Positions 46,558 through 54,750 of a stretch of 64,000 bases of DNA are shown here, piece by piece. This DNA is from Novosphingobium profundi. Its GTDB lineage: Bacteria > Pseudomonadota > Alphaproteobacteria > Sphingomonadales > Sphingomonadaceae. Location of the stretch: assembly GCF_018491765.1 (NCBI RefSeq), contig NZ_JABWCU010000008.1, positions 124,001 through 188,000 on the forward strand, in the 5' to 3' direction. The notes beneath the pieces were generated by a model. That model was given only the letters and a program-made list of their open reading frames with translations. It did not search any database and had not been told where the DNA came from. The translations under genes and the position numbers were made by a program. Position 1 is the stretch's first letter; each line of letters opens with the position of its first letter.

Positions 46558-46815
46558 CTAGTGACGGGCTTGGTGATTCTCTTCCGCAACGCGGCGCTGC
46601 ACAAGCATTTCGATCTCGTTGGGATTGAGCACCCAGGTCCGCGTCTTCTGGCCGACCCGGAACACCGGCCGGGTCAACAGGATACGCGCCTGCGCCTTGG
46701 CGAAGGGCTTGAACAGTGCGAAGTGCTGCACGCAGTCGAGCACCGTGCCGATGATCGGCGTCTTGCCGTCGAGGTCGATCAGCGTCGCAGGCTGATCCCA
46801 GGGAATGTCCAACAT
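46558..46815 (-). CDS. Small hypothetical protein
   Basis: The 85-residue protein MLDIPWDQPATLIDLDGKTP... with VLDCVQHFALFKPFAKAQAR and a charged C-terminus is not a family I know. GGAG lies upstream of the ATG at 46815 and the codon use is strongly GC3-rich as in neighbours, so it is probably real. It is convergent with the bactofilin gene. Confidence 0.7.
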   Translation of the reverse strand: MLDIPWDQPATLIDLDGKTPIIGTVLDCVQHFALFKPFAKAQARILLTRPVFRVGQKTRTWVLNPNEIEMLVQRRVAEENHQARH

Positions 46816-46916
46816 CGCTCCGGCCTACTCCTTACCGGGCCGCAAGCCCAGCGCAATCCGACCATAGCAAATCCATTCGCAAGGCCCGCGCGACCCTGCC
46901 TCGCATTGCACGCCCT

Positions 46917-47090
46917 TCATCGCCGCGCCTGGCCGCGGGCCAGCGCGAACATCGCGACGGGCACCAGACAGCCGACGACGAAGCCGAGCGCAGCCCCCCA
47001 CATCGACCCGCTGTTTCCCCCCAGCATGGCTCCGAAAATGGCCCCGGCGACGAACAGCAGGGCAGGCATGAGGCAGCCGATCGCAAACAT
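46917..47090 (-). CDS. 57-residue membrane protein with two hydrophobic segments
   Basis: ATG at 47090 to TGA at 46917. The product begins MFAIGCLMPALLFVAGAIFG and continues GSMWGAALGFVVGCLVPVAM, ending in a basic RGQARR. This gives two membrane helices with a small loop. A purine-rich GAAGAAGAAG lies upstream. It is short, so annotation programs may miss it; function unknown. It is divergent from the EnvC-like gene by about 137 bases. Confidence 0.65.
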   Translation of the reverse strand: MFAIGCLMPALLFVAGAIFGAMLGGNSGSMWGAALGFVVGCLVPVAMFALARGQARR

Positions 47091-47227
47091 GATCCGGTCT
47101 TCTTCTTCTCGTTCTGGCGCTTCTCGAACCGGTAGATAGGAATTTTTCCCGGAAATGTCAGGGGTCTGCCCTTGGATGGACCACCCTCCCCTTCCCCACG
47201 GGCGCGCCTTGGCCTAGGGCTGGATCC

Positions 47228-48463
47228 ATGAAGCGCGCGCCTTTCCTGCTGCTGGTCTGTGGTCTGGGAACCGGCGGCCTGCTCGCCTCTCACGCCCTTT
47301 CCCAGCCCGGCGGCTTCGCGATGCTGGCACCCGGCGTCGATGCCACGAAGGCGCAAGAGCAGATTCTCGCCGCCCAGCGCGAGGGCGCGCAGGCCCGCAA
47401 GCGCGCCGAGGCGCTCGAGAAACGCGCGCGCGCAGTGACCGAACAGGCCGAGAAGACCGCGCGCGAGGCCGCCGCTCTCGCCGCGCGAATCCAGGAAAAC
47501 GAAGCCGAAATCGCCGCGCAGGAAGCCAAGGTGAAACTGGTCACAGCCAAGCGTGGGAACTTGCGCGAGGATCTCGCCCGGCGGCAGGGCCCCTTGGTGC
47601 GCCTGACCGGCGCACTGCAACGCCTCTCGCGCCGCCCGACCCTGCTCGCGCTGCTGCGCCCGGGCTCGGTGCGCGACGCGGTCTACTTGCGCGCGCTGCT
47701 CGACACGATGCTCCCGCAAGTGGAGACGCGCACCGCCGCGCTGCGCCGGGAGATCGAACGCGGCCGCGCGCTCGAGGCCGAGGCCCGCCTCGCCGAAGCC
47801 GGCTTGCGCAAGGCCAACACCAGCATGCTCGCCAAGCGCCGCGACCTTGCCGTGCTCGAGACCCGCCAGCGCCTCGCCAGCCACGAAGTGGGTGGCAATG
47901 CCGCGCGTGAGAGCCGTCGTGCACTCGCACTGGCCGAACAGGCGCGCGACCTGGGTGAGCTCGTCGAGACGATGGACGCGCAAGGGCGCCTGCGTGCGGA
48001 ACTTGCCGCCCTGCCCGGCCCGCTGATGCGCCCGCCCCGTCCCGAGGCGGCGCAAGTCCTCGACGCCGCGCAGTTCGTGCCGCCACCCGAAGGCCTCTCG
48101 AGCTGGACGATGCCGGTAATGGGCCGCCTCGTCACCGGTTTCGGCGAGGACCAGCCGGGGCAGATGCGCGCCAAGGGCATCACGCTCGAGACCCGCCCCA
48201 ACGCGCAGATCGTTGCCCCCGCCGCCGGGCGCGTGGCCTTCGCGGGGCCCTATCGCGGCCACGGCCGGATCGTCATTCTCGAACACGACGCCGACTGGAT
48301 GACGCTTATCACGGGGCTCGCCCGGCTCGACGTCGAGGTCGGCCAGAGCGTGGTGGGCGGCGCGCCGCTTGGCATGACCGGGCCCGGCAACCCCAGGGTC
48401 ATGGTCGAACTGCGGCGCGCGGGCGAAGCGGTCAATCCGCTCCAGTTCCTGCGCGATCTCTAG
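47228..48463 (+). CDS. EnvC-like amidase activator with degenerate LytM domain
   Basis: The 411-residue protein has an N-terminal signal, a long coiled coil (about 38-210: KAQEQILAAQREGAQARKRA, ALEKRARAVTEQAEKTAREA) and a C-terminal LytM domain. The zinc ligands are lost: the HxxxD site reads MRAKGIT and the HxH site is RVMVEL. Such proteins activate cell-wall amidases at division (EnvC/NlpD type). It is followed on the reverse strand by a small gene ending 6 bases away. Confidence 0.88.
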   Translation: MKRAPFLLLVCGLGTGGLLASHALSQPGGFAMLAPGVDATKAQEQILAAQREGAQARKRAEALEKRARAVTEQAEKTAREAAALAARIQENEAEIAAQEAKVKLVTAKRGNLREDLARRQGPLVRLTGALQRLSRRPTLLALLRPGSVRDAVYLRALLDTMLPQVETRTAALRREIERGRALEAEARLAEAGLRKANTSMLAKRRDLAVLETRQRLASHEVGGNAARESRRALALAEQARDLGELVETMDAQGRLRAELAALPGPLMRPPRPEAAQVLDAAQFVPPPEGLSSWTMPVMGRLVTGFGEDQPGQMRAKGITLETRPNAQIVAPAAGRVAFAGPYRGHGRIVILEHDADWMTLITGLARLDVEVGQSVVGGAPLGMTGPGNPRVMVELRRAGEAVNPLQFLRDL

Positions 48464-48469
48464 GTTTGT

Positions 48470-48652
48470 TCAGCTTCCGGGGCTCAGCGTGCAGATGCGC
48501 GAGCGGCCCTTCCACAGCTCGACCGCCTGTTCCATCGCCGCGTTGCGTGTCTGCAGGAAGGCATCGGAAAGGCTCTGCGCCTTGAAGGCCTTGCGGCGCT
48601 GCGCGGTCCCCTGCGCGTCAATGAAGACCATCGTGAAGTTACCTGCCGTCAT
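48470..48652 (-). CDS. 60-residue hypothetical protein
   Basis: ATG at 48652 with GGGGACAGGG upstream; product MTAGNFTMVFIDAQGTAQRR...AFLQTRNAAMEQAVELW. Compact, soluble, probably helical C-terminus; family not known. It is convergent with the EnvC-like gene (6-base gap) and divergent from ctpA. Confidence 0.65.
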   Translation of the reverse strand: MTAGNFTMVFIDAQGTAQRRKAFKAQSLSDAFLQTRNAAMEQAVELWKGRSRICTLSPGS

Positions 48653-48907
48653 TGCCCTGTCCCCTAAGGCACGCGGCGCAAGGATGTGTTCATCCTGAGC
48701 GTGCCATGAACGCATTGTGATCCTTGCGTTAATGCGACGCCGTCCCAATTGGTTCCTCGCCGCCACCCGTTACCCGCGAATAGACGCAAACGCGGGCGGG
48801 CGAGCAGGACGAGCAATTGCGCGGGGGGCGCCACGCCGTTAGGGTGCAAATCCGGAAACCAGTGGCGAAACACCCAAGCCACCACCAGGAATGAGGCAAA
48901 ACGCCCG

Positions 48908-50311
48908 ATGAAGTTCGCTCCCCTGATGCGCGCTGCGCTGCTGGTCTCGGCCATGGCCGTGCTGCCGGCCGCGACCTCCGGCCTCGCCGCGGTCGACAGC
49001 CGTGTGAATCCGGAATTCGACAAGCTGTTCCACATCTACGCCCTGATCAAGGACAACTACGTCGACCAGGTGGATGACGACAAGCTGCTCAAGGGCGCGA
49101 TCGACGGCATGCTGGCGAGCCTCGATCCCCATTCGAACTACCTTGACGGTCCCTCGCTGCAGCGCCTCGAGACGATGATCGACGGCAACTACTCGGGCCT
49201 TGGCCTTTCGGTCGTCGAAGACGAAGGCGCGGTCAAGATCATCGCCCCGTTCAAGGGCAGCCCGGCCGAGAAGGCCGGCCTCAAGGCGGGCGACTACATC
49301 ACCCACCTCGACGGCGTGCTCTATTACGAGCGCGACCTCGACGAGGCGGTCTCCAAGATGCGCGGGGCCGCCGGCACCTCGATCAAGCTGACGATCTACC
49401 GCCCCGGCCGCGACGAGCCCTTTGATGTGACCGTCACGCGCGGCGTGATCGAGCTCGAGCCGGTGACCTGGGAGCTCAAGGAAAACGTGGGCTACATTTC
49501 GGTCAACGAGTTCTCGCGCGATGTCGGCGTCGACGTCGCCAAGGCGATCACCGACCTTCGCAAGCAGGCCGCGACCAAGGGCACCGGGCCGATGGTCGGC
49601 CTCGTGCTCGACTTGCGCCAGAATCCGGGCGGTTCGCTCGACGAGGCGGTCGCCCTTTCGGACCTCTTCCTCGACAAGGGCGTGATCGTCTCGCAGCGCG
49701 GGCGCCGTGCCAGCGAGAACCAGTTCTACCGCGCCGAGACGATGTTCAAGGGCGACGCGCTCAAGGGCACGCCCATCGCCGTGCTTGTCGACGCCGGCTC
49801 GGCCTCGGCCTCCGAGATCGTCGCGGGCGCGCTGCAAGACCAGCACCGCGCGGTGATTATGGGCGAGCGCACCTTCGGCAAGGGTTCGGTCCAGTCGTTC
49901 CTGCCGCTCGACCGCACCAGCGCGATCAAGCTCACGACCGCGCGCTACTACACCCCCTCGGGCCACTCGGTGCAGGAAGGCGGCATCGAACCCGACATCG
50001 AGGTCCCCCAGCTTTCCGATCCCGACGCGCGCCTGCGCGCCGAGCGCGCGGTGCGCGAATCCGACTTGCGCGGTCACCTGATCAACGAGGCGGGCCTCGA
50101 GGACAAGGACCTCGAGAGCGACAAGACCGACGATCCGCGCTTCGCGGCGACGCCCAAGGAACTCGAGGCGCAGGGCATCAAGGACTTCCAGCTCCACTAC
50201 GCCATTTCCACCCTGCAGCGCACCGCGGGCAAGCCCGCCGCACTGGCCGCCGCGGCCAAGCCGGTCTCACCCAACCCGGCCGCGACCAAGGCCCCGGCGA
50301 AGAAGGACTGA
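48908..50311 (+). CDS. ctpA: Carboxyl-terminal processing serine protease (S41)
   Basis: CtpA-type proteases trim C-termini of periplasmic proteins. The 467-residue protein has a signal peptide (MRAALLVSAMAVLPAATSGLA), a substrate-capping region, a PDZ domain (GLSVVEDEGAVKIIAPFKGS and AGLKAGDYITHLDG) and the S41 core with VLVDAGSASASEI (catalytic Ser) and GERTFGKGSVQSFLPL (catalytic Lys). The tail is Ala/Pro/Lys-rich. The ATG at 48908 puts the signal peptide at the N-terminus. It starts a run with dsbB and coq7. Confidence 0.94.
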   Translation: MKFAPLMRAALLVSAMAVLPAATSGLAAVDSRVNPEFDKLFHIYALIKDNYVDQVDDDKLLKGAIDGMLASLDPHSNYLDGPSLQRLETMIDGNYSGLGLSVVEDEGAVKIIAPFKGSPAEKAGLKAGDYITHLDGVLYYERDLDEAVSKMRGAAGTSIKLTIYRPGRDEPFDVTVTRGVIELEPVTWELKENVGYISVNEFSRDVGVDVAKAITDLRKQAATKGTGPMVGLVLDLRQNPGGSLDEAVALSDLFLDKGVIVSQRGRRASENQFYRAETMFKGDALKGTPIAVLVDAGSASASEIVAGALQDQHRAVIMGERTFGKGSVQSFLPLDRTSAIKLTTARYYTPSGHSVQEGGIEPDIEVPQLSDPDARLRAERAVRESDLRGHLINEAGLEDKDLESDKTDDPRFAATPKELEAQGIKDFQLHYAISTLQRTAGKPAALAAAAKPVSPNPAATKAPAKKD

Positions 50312-50322
50312 GGCGCACCGCC

Positions 50323-50802
50323 ATGAGCGTTCCCGTCCCCGCCCCGATCCGCGCCGCACGCGCGCTTGCCCTGCTGGTTCCTGCCGGCGCCTTGGCAGGA
50401 GCCTACATCGGCCAGTACGGCTTCCATCTCTATCCTTGCGAGATGTGCTGGTGGCAGCGCTATCCGCACTTCCTGGCGCTCGCGCTCGCCGCGCTCGCCT
50501 TCCTGCGCGCGCCGGTGCGCCCGCTGGTCGCCGTCGCGGCGCTCGCGATCCTCACCTCGGGCCTCATCGGCGGCTACCACGCAGGGGTCGAAATGGGCTG
50601 GTGGGAAGGCGTCACGACGTGCGCCACCACCGCCACGCAGGGTGGCAACCCGCTCGATGCGATCATGGCCGCGCCGGTGATCCGCTGCGACGTCGTGCAA
50701 TTCGCGTTTCTGGGCATCTCGATGGCCGGGTGGAACTTCCTCGTCTCCACCGCCTCGGCGCTTGCCATCCTGTTCCTGATCGGTTTTGGCAAGAAGGCAT
50801 GA
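50323..50802 (+). CDS. dsbB: Disulfide bond formation protein B
   Basis: DsbB reoxidises DsbA using quinone in the inner membrane. The 159-residue protein has about four helices and YPCEMCWWQRYPHFLALA with the CxxC pair, then a second, periplasmic cysteine region (VTTCATTA and VIRCDV). The 3' end overlaps the coq7 start (ATGA at 50799-50802). It follows ctpA by 11 bases. Confidence 0.92.
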   Translation: MSVPVPAPIRAARALALLVPAGALAGAYIGQYGFHLYPCEMCWWQRYPHFLALALAALAFLRAPVRPLVAVAALAILTSGLIGGYHAGVEMGWWEGVTTCATTATQGGNPLDAIMAAPVIRCDVVQFAFLGISMAGWNFLVSTASALAILFLIGFGKKA

Positions 50803-51335
50803 ACGAGATGACCACCTCCCCGCGCAAGGCGCTGACCGACCGCATGATCCGCGTCGACCAGGCCGGTGAATACGGCGCCGTGCGCATCTACGCCGGGCAA
50901 ATGGCGGTAATGGGCAACCGCGCACCCCATTCGGGCGAAGTCGTGCACATGGCCGAGCAGGAGGACGTTCACTGGCGCCGCTTCAACGAGCTCGTCGCCG
51001 AGCGCGGCGTGCGCCCGACGCTGCTCCAGCCGGTGTGGAAGGTCGCGGGTTTCGCGCTCGGCGCGGCCACCGCGCTGATCGGACCCGAGGCGGCCATGGC
51101 CTGCACCGCGGCGATCGAGACCGAGATCGACAAGCACTACACCGAGCAGCTCGAGGAACTGGGCGAGGACGATCCCGAACTGGGCGACGCGATCCGCCAG
51201 TTCCGCGACGAGGAACGCGAACACCGCGACGCCGCGCTCGCCGCGGGGGCCGAGAAGGCGCCCGCCTATCCGCTGCTGTTCAACGCCATCCGCCTGGGCT
51301 GCCGTGCCGCGATCAAGCTGTCCGAGCGGATCTGA
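50799..51335 (+). CDS. coq7: Demethoxyubiquinone hydroxylase
   Basis: Coq7 is a diiron monooxygenase that performs the last hydroxylation of ubiquinone synthesis. The 178-residue protein has DRMIRVDQAGEYGAVRIYAG (first Glu), VVHMAEQEDVHWRRFNEL (Glu...His), AIETEIDKHYTEQLEEL and FRDEEREHRDAALAAGA (final Glu...His). The ATG overlaps the dsbB stop. Both gene products act in quinone-linked membrane processes. Confidence 0.94.
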   Translation: MNEMTTSPRKALTDRMIRVDQAGEYGAVRIYAGQMAVMGNRAPHSGEVVHMAEQEDVHWRRFNELVAERGVRPTLLQPVWKVAGFALGAATALIGPEAAMACTAAIETEIDKHYTEQLEELGEDDPELGDAIRQFRDEEREHRDAALAAGAEKAPAYPLLFNAIRLGCRAAIKLSERI

Positions 51336-51460
51336 CCCGGCCCTGCGCGCCCTTGATCCCCCGCAAGTCCTTGCGCGCGAACTTAAGCTATCGTTCAAGC
51401 CGCGCCGGGGTATAGAACAATGACGGTGCGCCTGGCCGCCGGAATCTGGAGTTCGAGACG

Positions 51461-52027
51461 ATGACCCGCCTTCTGACCACTGCCGCCGCGCTCGCCGCCC
51501 TGAGCGCAGGCCTTACCCTGGCCGCCGCACCCGCCGCCGCCCAGGACGAGGGTGGCGACCGCGTCAACCAGGTCATCGTCTATGGCGACGATCCCTGCCC
51601 CAAGTCGACCGACAACGAGATCACCGTCTGCGCGCGCAAGCCCGAGGAGGAGCGCTATCGCATCCCCGCCCCGCTGCGCGGCATCGACCGCCCCGAATCG
51701 CAGACCTGGACCGACAAGGTGCAGGCCTACGAAACCGTCGGCGCGTTCGGCACGATGAGCTGCTCGCCGGTCGGCGCGAGCGGCGCCTCGGGCTGCGAAC
51801 AGCAGCTGATCGACAAGGCCTACGCTTCCAAGAAGAACGGCTCGGACGTCAAGTTCTCCAAGCTGATCGAGGCCGAGCGCGAAAAGCGCCTCTCCACCAT
51901 CGACCAGAGCGCCGCGCAGGAGCAGAAGGCCGTCGAGAAGGAGGAAGACGCCTACTTCGCCAAGAAGAAGGCCGAGGAGGACGCCAAGGCCGCCGCGGCT
52001 CCGGCCGAAGGCACGCCGCCGCAGTAA
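51461..52027 (+). CDS. Sphingomonad-type exported protein with coiled-coil tail
   Basis: The 188-residue protein has a signal peptide (LAALSAGLTLAAAPAAAQ), then VNQVIVYGDDPCPKSTDNEI and TVCARKPEEERYRIP, a signature I associate with exported proteins of sphingomonads. A second Cys pair (MSCSPVGASGASGCEQQ) follows. The tail is a charged, Lys/Glu/Ala-rich coiled coil. Function unknown. A terminator lies between this gene and convergent fabI. Confidence 0.85.
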   Translation: MTRLLTTAAALAALSAGLTLAAAPAAAQDEGGDRVNQVIVYGDDPCPKSTDNEITVCARKPEEERYRIPAPLRGIDRPESQTWTDKVQAYETVGAFGTMSCSPVGASGASGCEQQLIDKAYASKKNGSDVKFSKLIEAEREKRLSTIDQSAAQEQKAVEKEEDAYFAKKKAEEDAKAAAAPAEGTPPQ

Positions 52028-52043
52028 GCGGCAAGGACGGTGT

Positions 52044-52062
52044 GCGAGGGCCATCGCCCTCG
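52044..52062. repeat. Dispersed repeat, hairpin B copy
   Basis: GCGAGGGCCATCGCCCTCGC forms an 8-bp stem of the same type as hairpin B at 18594-18613 and is followed by GCTCCCC. It lies between two convergent genes. Confidence 0.65.
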
Positions 52063-52118
52063 CGCTCCCCATCTTTGGCGAGATCCGCCTGGGCCAAAGA
52101 GGTCCTGCACCACACACG

Positions 52119-52157
52119 AAAAAGGGGCCGGGAACAGTCTGTTCCCGGCCCCTTTTT
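52119..52157. terminator. Bidirectional terminator between convergent genes
   Basis: Arms AAAAAGGGGCCGGGAACAG and TGTTCCCGGCCCCTTTTT with a 2-base loop; A and T runs on both sides allow use by the forward gene at 51461-52027 and by fabI. Confidence 0.92.
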
Positions 52158-52183
52158 CGCAGATGGCCGAAAGGCCCTCCCGA

Positions 52184-52987
52184 TCAACTCAGCGCAATGT
52201 CGGGAGCGTCTTCCTGCTTCATGCCGACGAGGTGATAGCCCGAGTCCACGTGGTGGACTTCGCCGGTCACGCCCGAGGACAGGTCGGACAGGAGGTAGAG
52301 CGCCGAGCCGCCCACGTCGTCGATCGTCGTGTTGCGGCGCAGCGGCGAGTTGAGCTCGTTCCACTTGAGGATGTAGCGGAAATCGCCGATGCCGCTGGCG
52401 GCCAGCGTCTTGATAGGGCCGGCCGAGATCGCGTTGACACGGATACCCTGGGGCCCGAGGTCGTTGGCGAGGTACTGCACCGAAGTCTCAAGCGCCGCCT
52501 TGGCCACGCCCATGACGTTGTAGTGGGGTACGACCTTCTCCGCGCCGTAGTAGGTCAGCGTCAGGATCGAGCCGCCATCGGGCATCATCGCCATCGCGCG
52601 CTTGGTCACCGCGACCAGGCTGTAGGCCGAGATGTTCATGGTCATGAGGAAATTGTCGAGGCTGGTGTCGACGTACTTGCCGCGCAGCTCGTTCTTGTCG
52701 GAGAAACCGATCGCGTGGACCACGAAGTCGATCGTCTCCCAACGCTCGGCGAGCGTGGCGAAGGCGGCGTCGATCGCGTCCATGTCCGAGACGTCGCAAT
52801 CGATCAGGAAATCACTGCCCAGGCTCTCGGCAAGCGGCAGCACGCGCTTCTTGAGCGCATCGCCCTGGTATGAAAAGGCGAGCTCTGCTCCCTGCTCGTG
52901 CAGCTTCCTGGCGATACCCCAGGCCAGCGACTTGTCATTGGCGAGGCCCATGATCAGGCCGCGTTTACCCTGCATCAGACCGGTCAT
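52184..52987 (-). CDS. fabI: Enoyl-[acyl-carrier-protein] reductase (NADH)
   Basis: FabI catalyses the last step of each fatty-acid elongation cycle and is the target of triclosan. The 267-residue protein has GKRGLIMGLANDKSLAWGIA, FVVHAIGFSDKNELRGKY, SILTLTYYGAEKVVPHYNVM and GVAKAAL with the catalytic Tyr-x6-Lys, and the C-terminal GSALYLLSDLSSGVTGEVHHVDSGYH. Its ATG overlaps the stop of the yihY-like gene by four bases (ATGA at 52987-52984). Confidence 0.97.
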   Translation of the reverse strand: MTGLMQGKRGLIMGLANDKSLAWGIARKLHEQGAELAFSYQGDALKKRVLPLAESLGSDFLIDCDVSDMDAIDAAFATLAERWETIDFVVHAIGFSDKNELRGKYVDTSLDNFLMTMNISAYSLVAVTKRAMAMMPDGGSILTLTYYGAEKVVPHYNVMGVAKAALETSVQYLANDLGPQGIRVNAISAGPIKTLAASGIGDFRYILKWNELNSPLRRNTTIDDVGGSALYLLSDLSSGVTGEVHHVDSGYHLVGMKQEDAPDIALS

Positions 52988-53994
52988 TCGTTATCTTCCC
53001 GTGTTTCGTTATCGTACGGCCCGGTGGCCGCAGCGGTTGGCTCGCCCTTGGTTCCTTGATCGGGCGCTACCGCAAGTGCTGCATTCAACTCTGCCCCCAC
53101 GACCATCCCTAAGCCGACGAGCCAGAAAAAGAAAAGGGCGATCATCACCCCGGCAAGGCTTCCGTAGGTGAGATCATAGACGAAAAAATTGCGCAGAACG
53201 CGCGGAAGTGCCCAGGCCACCAGCAGCCACCAACCGGTGACAAGCGCGGCGCCTGGCCACTTGGGATATTCGCGCGCCTGATAGCGACCCGGAGTCAGAA
53301 GGTAAATAAGGCCGTAAATCGATGCATAGAGCGTGAACGCGCTGACGCTGCGGGTGACCACGATCTGGTCGAGCACGCGTTCGAGCCGGGGAAACAGGAT
53401 CGCGACGATCTCCTCGATCGCCCCGATCAGGACCTGCGAGGACAACGAGATCAACACCAGCAGCACCGAGCCGAAGATGAGGCCGCTCGAATAGAGGCGG
53501 TAGTGCCAGTAGGCCCGGCGCTTGCGCGCGCCATAAGCGCGGTGGAGGATGTCGCGGATCGTCTCGATCAGGCTCGTCGCGGTCCACAGCCCGGCCAGGC
53601 CACCGAACCACAGCAGCCAGCCATGGCGCGCGGCGACCACGTCGCGCGCGACCGGCGCCAGCACTTCGGCCACGCGCGGGGGCATGGAACGCAGCACGGT
53701 GTCGATCGAGGCGTCGAGCCGCCCCGCCTCACCGAGCACCGAGAAGATCGCGGCCAGCACGATGAAGAACGGGAACAGCGCCATCAGCGTCATGTAGGCA
53801 AGGTTGCCGGCGTGGATGAAGCCATCGTTCCAGGCACCTGCGAGAACGCGCCGGGTAATCGCGAAAGCACGAGTGCCAGGCCCCGCCCATCCCCGGATCG
53901 CCCCCGCGGCCCGCGCGCGACGTGCGCCGGACAGCCGACCGGATCGCGCCGGCCCGGGGGCATGGTTCGCTGCGGGGGGCTGGTCGCGCTTCAC
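52984..53994 (-). CDS. YihY/BrkB-family inner-membrane protein
   Basis: The 336-residue protein has about six membrane helices: NLAYMTLMALFPFFIVLAA, WLLWFGGLAGLWTATSLI, SSGLIFGSVLLVLISLSSQV, SAFTLYASIYGLIYLLTP, AALVTGWWLLVAWALPRVL and GSLAGVMIALFFFWLVGLGM. It belongs to the YihY (once called RNase BN) family, whose role is unclear. The start is GTG at 53994. A basic/Pro-rich N-terminus and a charged C-terminus (NETREDNE) flank the helices. It is upstream of and coupled to fabI. Confidence 0.9.
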   Translation of the reverse strand: MKRDQPPAANHAPGPARSGRLSGARRARAAGAIRGWAGPGTRAFAITRRVLAGAWNDGFIHAGNLAYMTLMALFPFFIVLAAIFSVLGEAGRLDASIDTVLRSMPPRVAEVLAPVARDVVAARHGWLLWFGGLAGLWTATSLIETIRDILHRAYGARKRRAYWHYRLYSSGLIFGSVLLVLISLSSQVLIGAIEEIVAILFPRLERVLDQIVVTRSVSAFTLYASIYGLIYLLTPGRYQAREYPKWPGAALVTGWWLLVAWALPRVLRNFFVYDLTYGSLAGVMIALFFFWLVGLGMVVGAELNAALAVAPDQGTKGEPTAAATGPYDNETREDNE

Positions 53995-54094
53995 GCCGCG
54001 AACATAGGTATCATCACCCTGAGGATCAAATAGGGGGAGCGAACCCGGCGCGCGCCGGCCCCGGACACACGCGGGCCCGTTCGCTCAGGCCCGC

Positions 54095-54718
54095 TCAGGC
54101 CTCATCCATCGCCTCGAAGCGCGGCAACGCGGCCATGCGCCGCAGCCAGCGGCAGACCTGGCCATAGTCGCCCAGCCGGAAACCACCCGCCTCGGCGAGA
54201 TGGGTATAGGCGAACAGGATGATGTCGGCGAGCGAGACCGCGTGCCCTGCGAACCATTCGCGCCCGACGAGATGCTCGTCCATCACCCGCAAGGCCTCTT
54301 CGCCCGCCGCGCGCTTCATCGCGATCTGCTCGCGCTGGTTCGCGGTGAGGTTGGATTCGCCCAGGTACAGGAGCCAGAAGCGCAACGTCGCGATGTTGGG
54401 CTCGTGGTTGTACTGCTCGAAGAACATCCAGCGCAGCATGTCGGCACGGTCGAAGCGGTCGGCGGGGATCAGCGGCGAGCCATCGGCGAGGTACCAGCAG
54501 GCCGCGTTGCTTTCGGGCAGGAAGCGCGCGCCGATCTGCAGCACCGGGATGCGTCCGTTGCCGTTGACCCGGGCGAGGAATTCGCTCGTGCGCGTCTCGC
54601 CGCGCAGGATGTCGTAGCCGACGCGCCGCAGCGGCTGCCCCAGCAGCGCGGCGGTAAGCCGGATCTTGTAGCAATTGCCGCTGCGCGGGTCCTCGTGCAG
54701 GACCAGTTCCTCGCTCAT
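54095..54718 (-). CDS. Glutathione S-transferase family protein
   Basis: The 207-residue protein has a thioredoxin-like N-terminal domain (LVLHEDPRSGNCYKIRLTAA, GNGRIPVLQIG with the cis-Pro, FLPESNAACWYLAD) and a helical C-terminal domain (EQYNHEPNIATLRFW, GHAVSLADIILFAYTHLAEA). Substrates are unknown; alphaproteobacterial relatives act in detoxification. It follows the quinone-oxidoreductase-like gene on the same strand after 32 bases. Confidence 0.88.
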   Translation of the reverse strand: MSEELVLHEDPRSGNCYKIRLTAALLGQPLRRVGYDILRGETRTSEFLARVNGNGRIPVLQIGARFLPESNAACWYLADGSPLIPADRFDRADMLRWMFFEQYNHEPNIATLRFWLLYLGESNLTANQREQIAMKRAAGEEALRVMDEHLVGREWFAGHAVSLADIILFAYTHLAEAGGFRLGDYGQVCRWLRRMAALPRFEAMDEA

Positions 54719-54750
54719 CGCATCCCTTTCATTATGCCCTCTCCCCGGGG

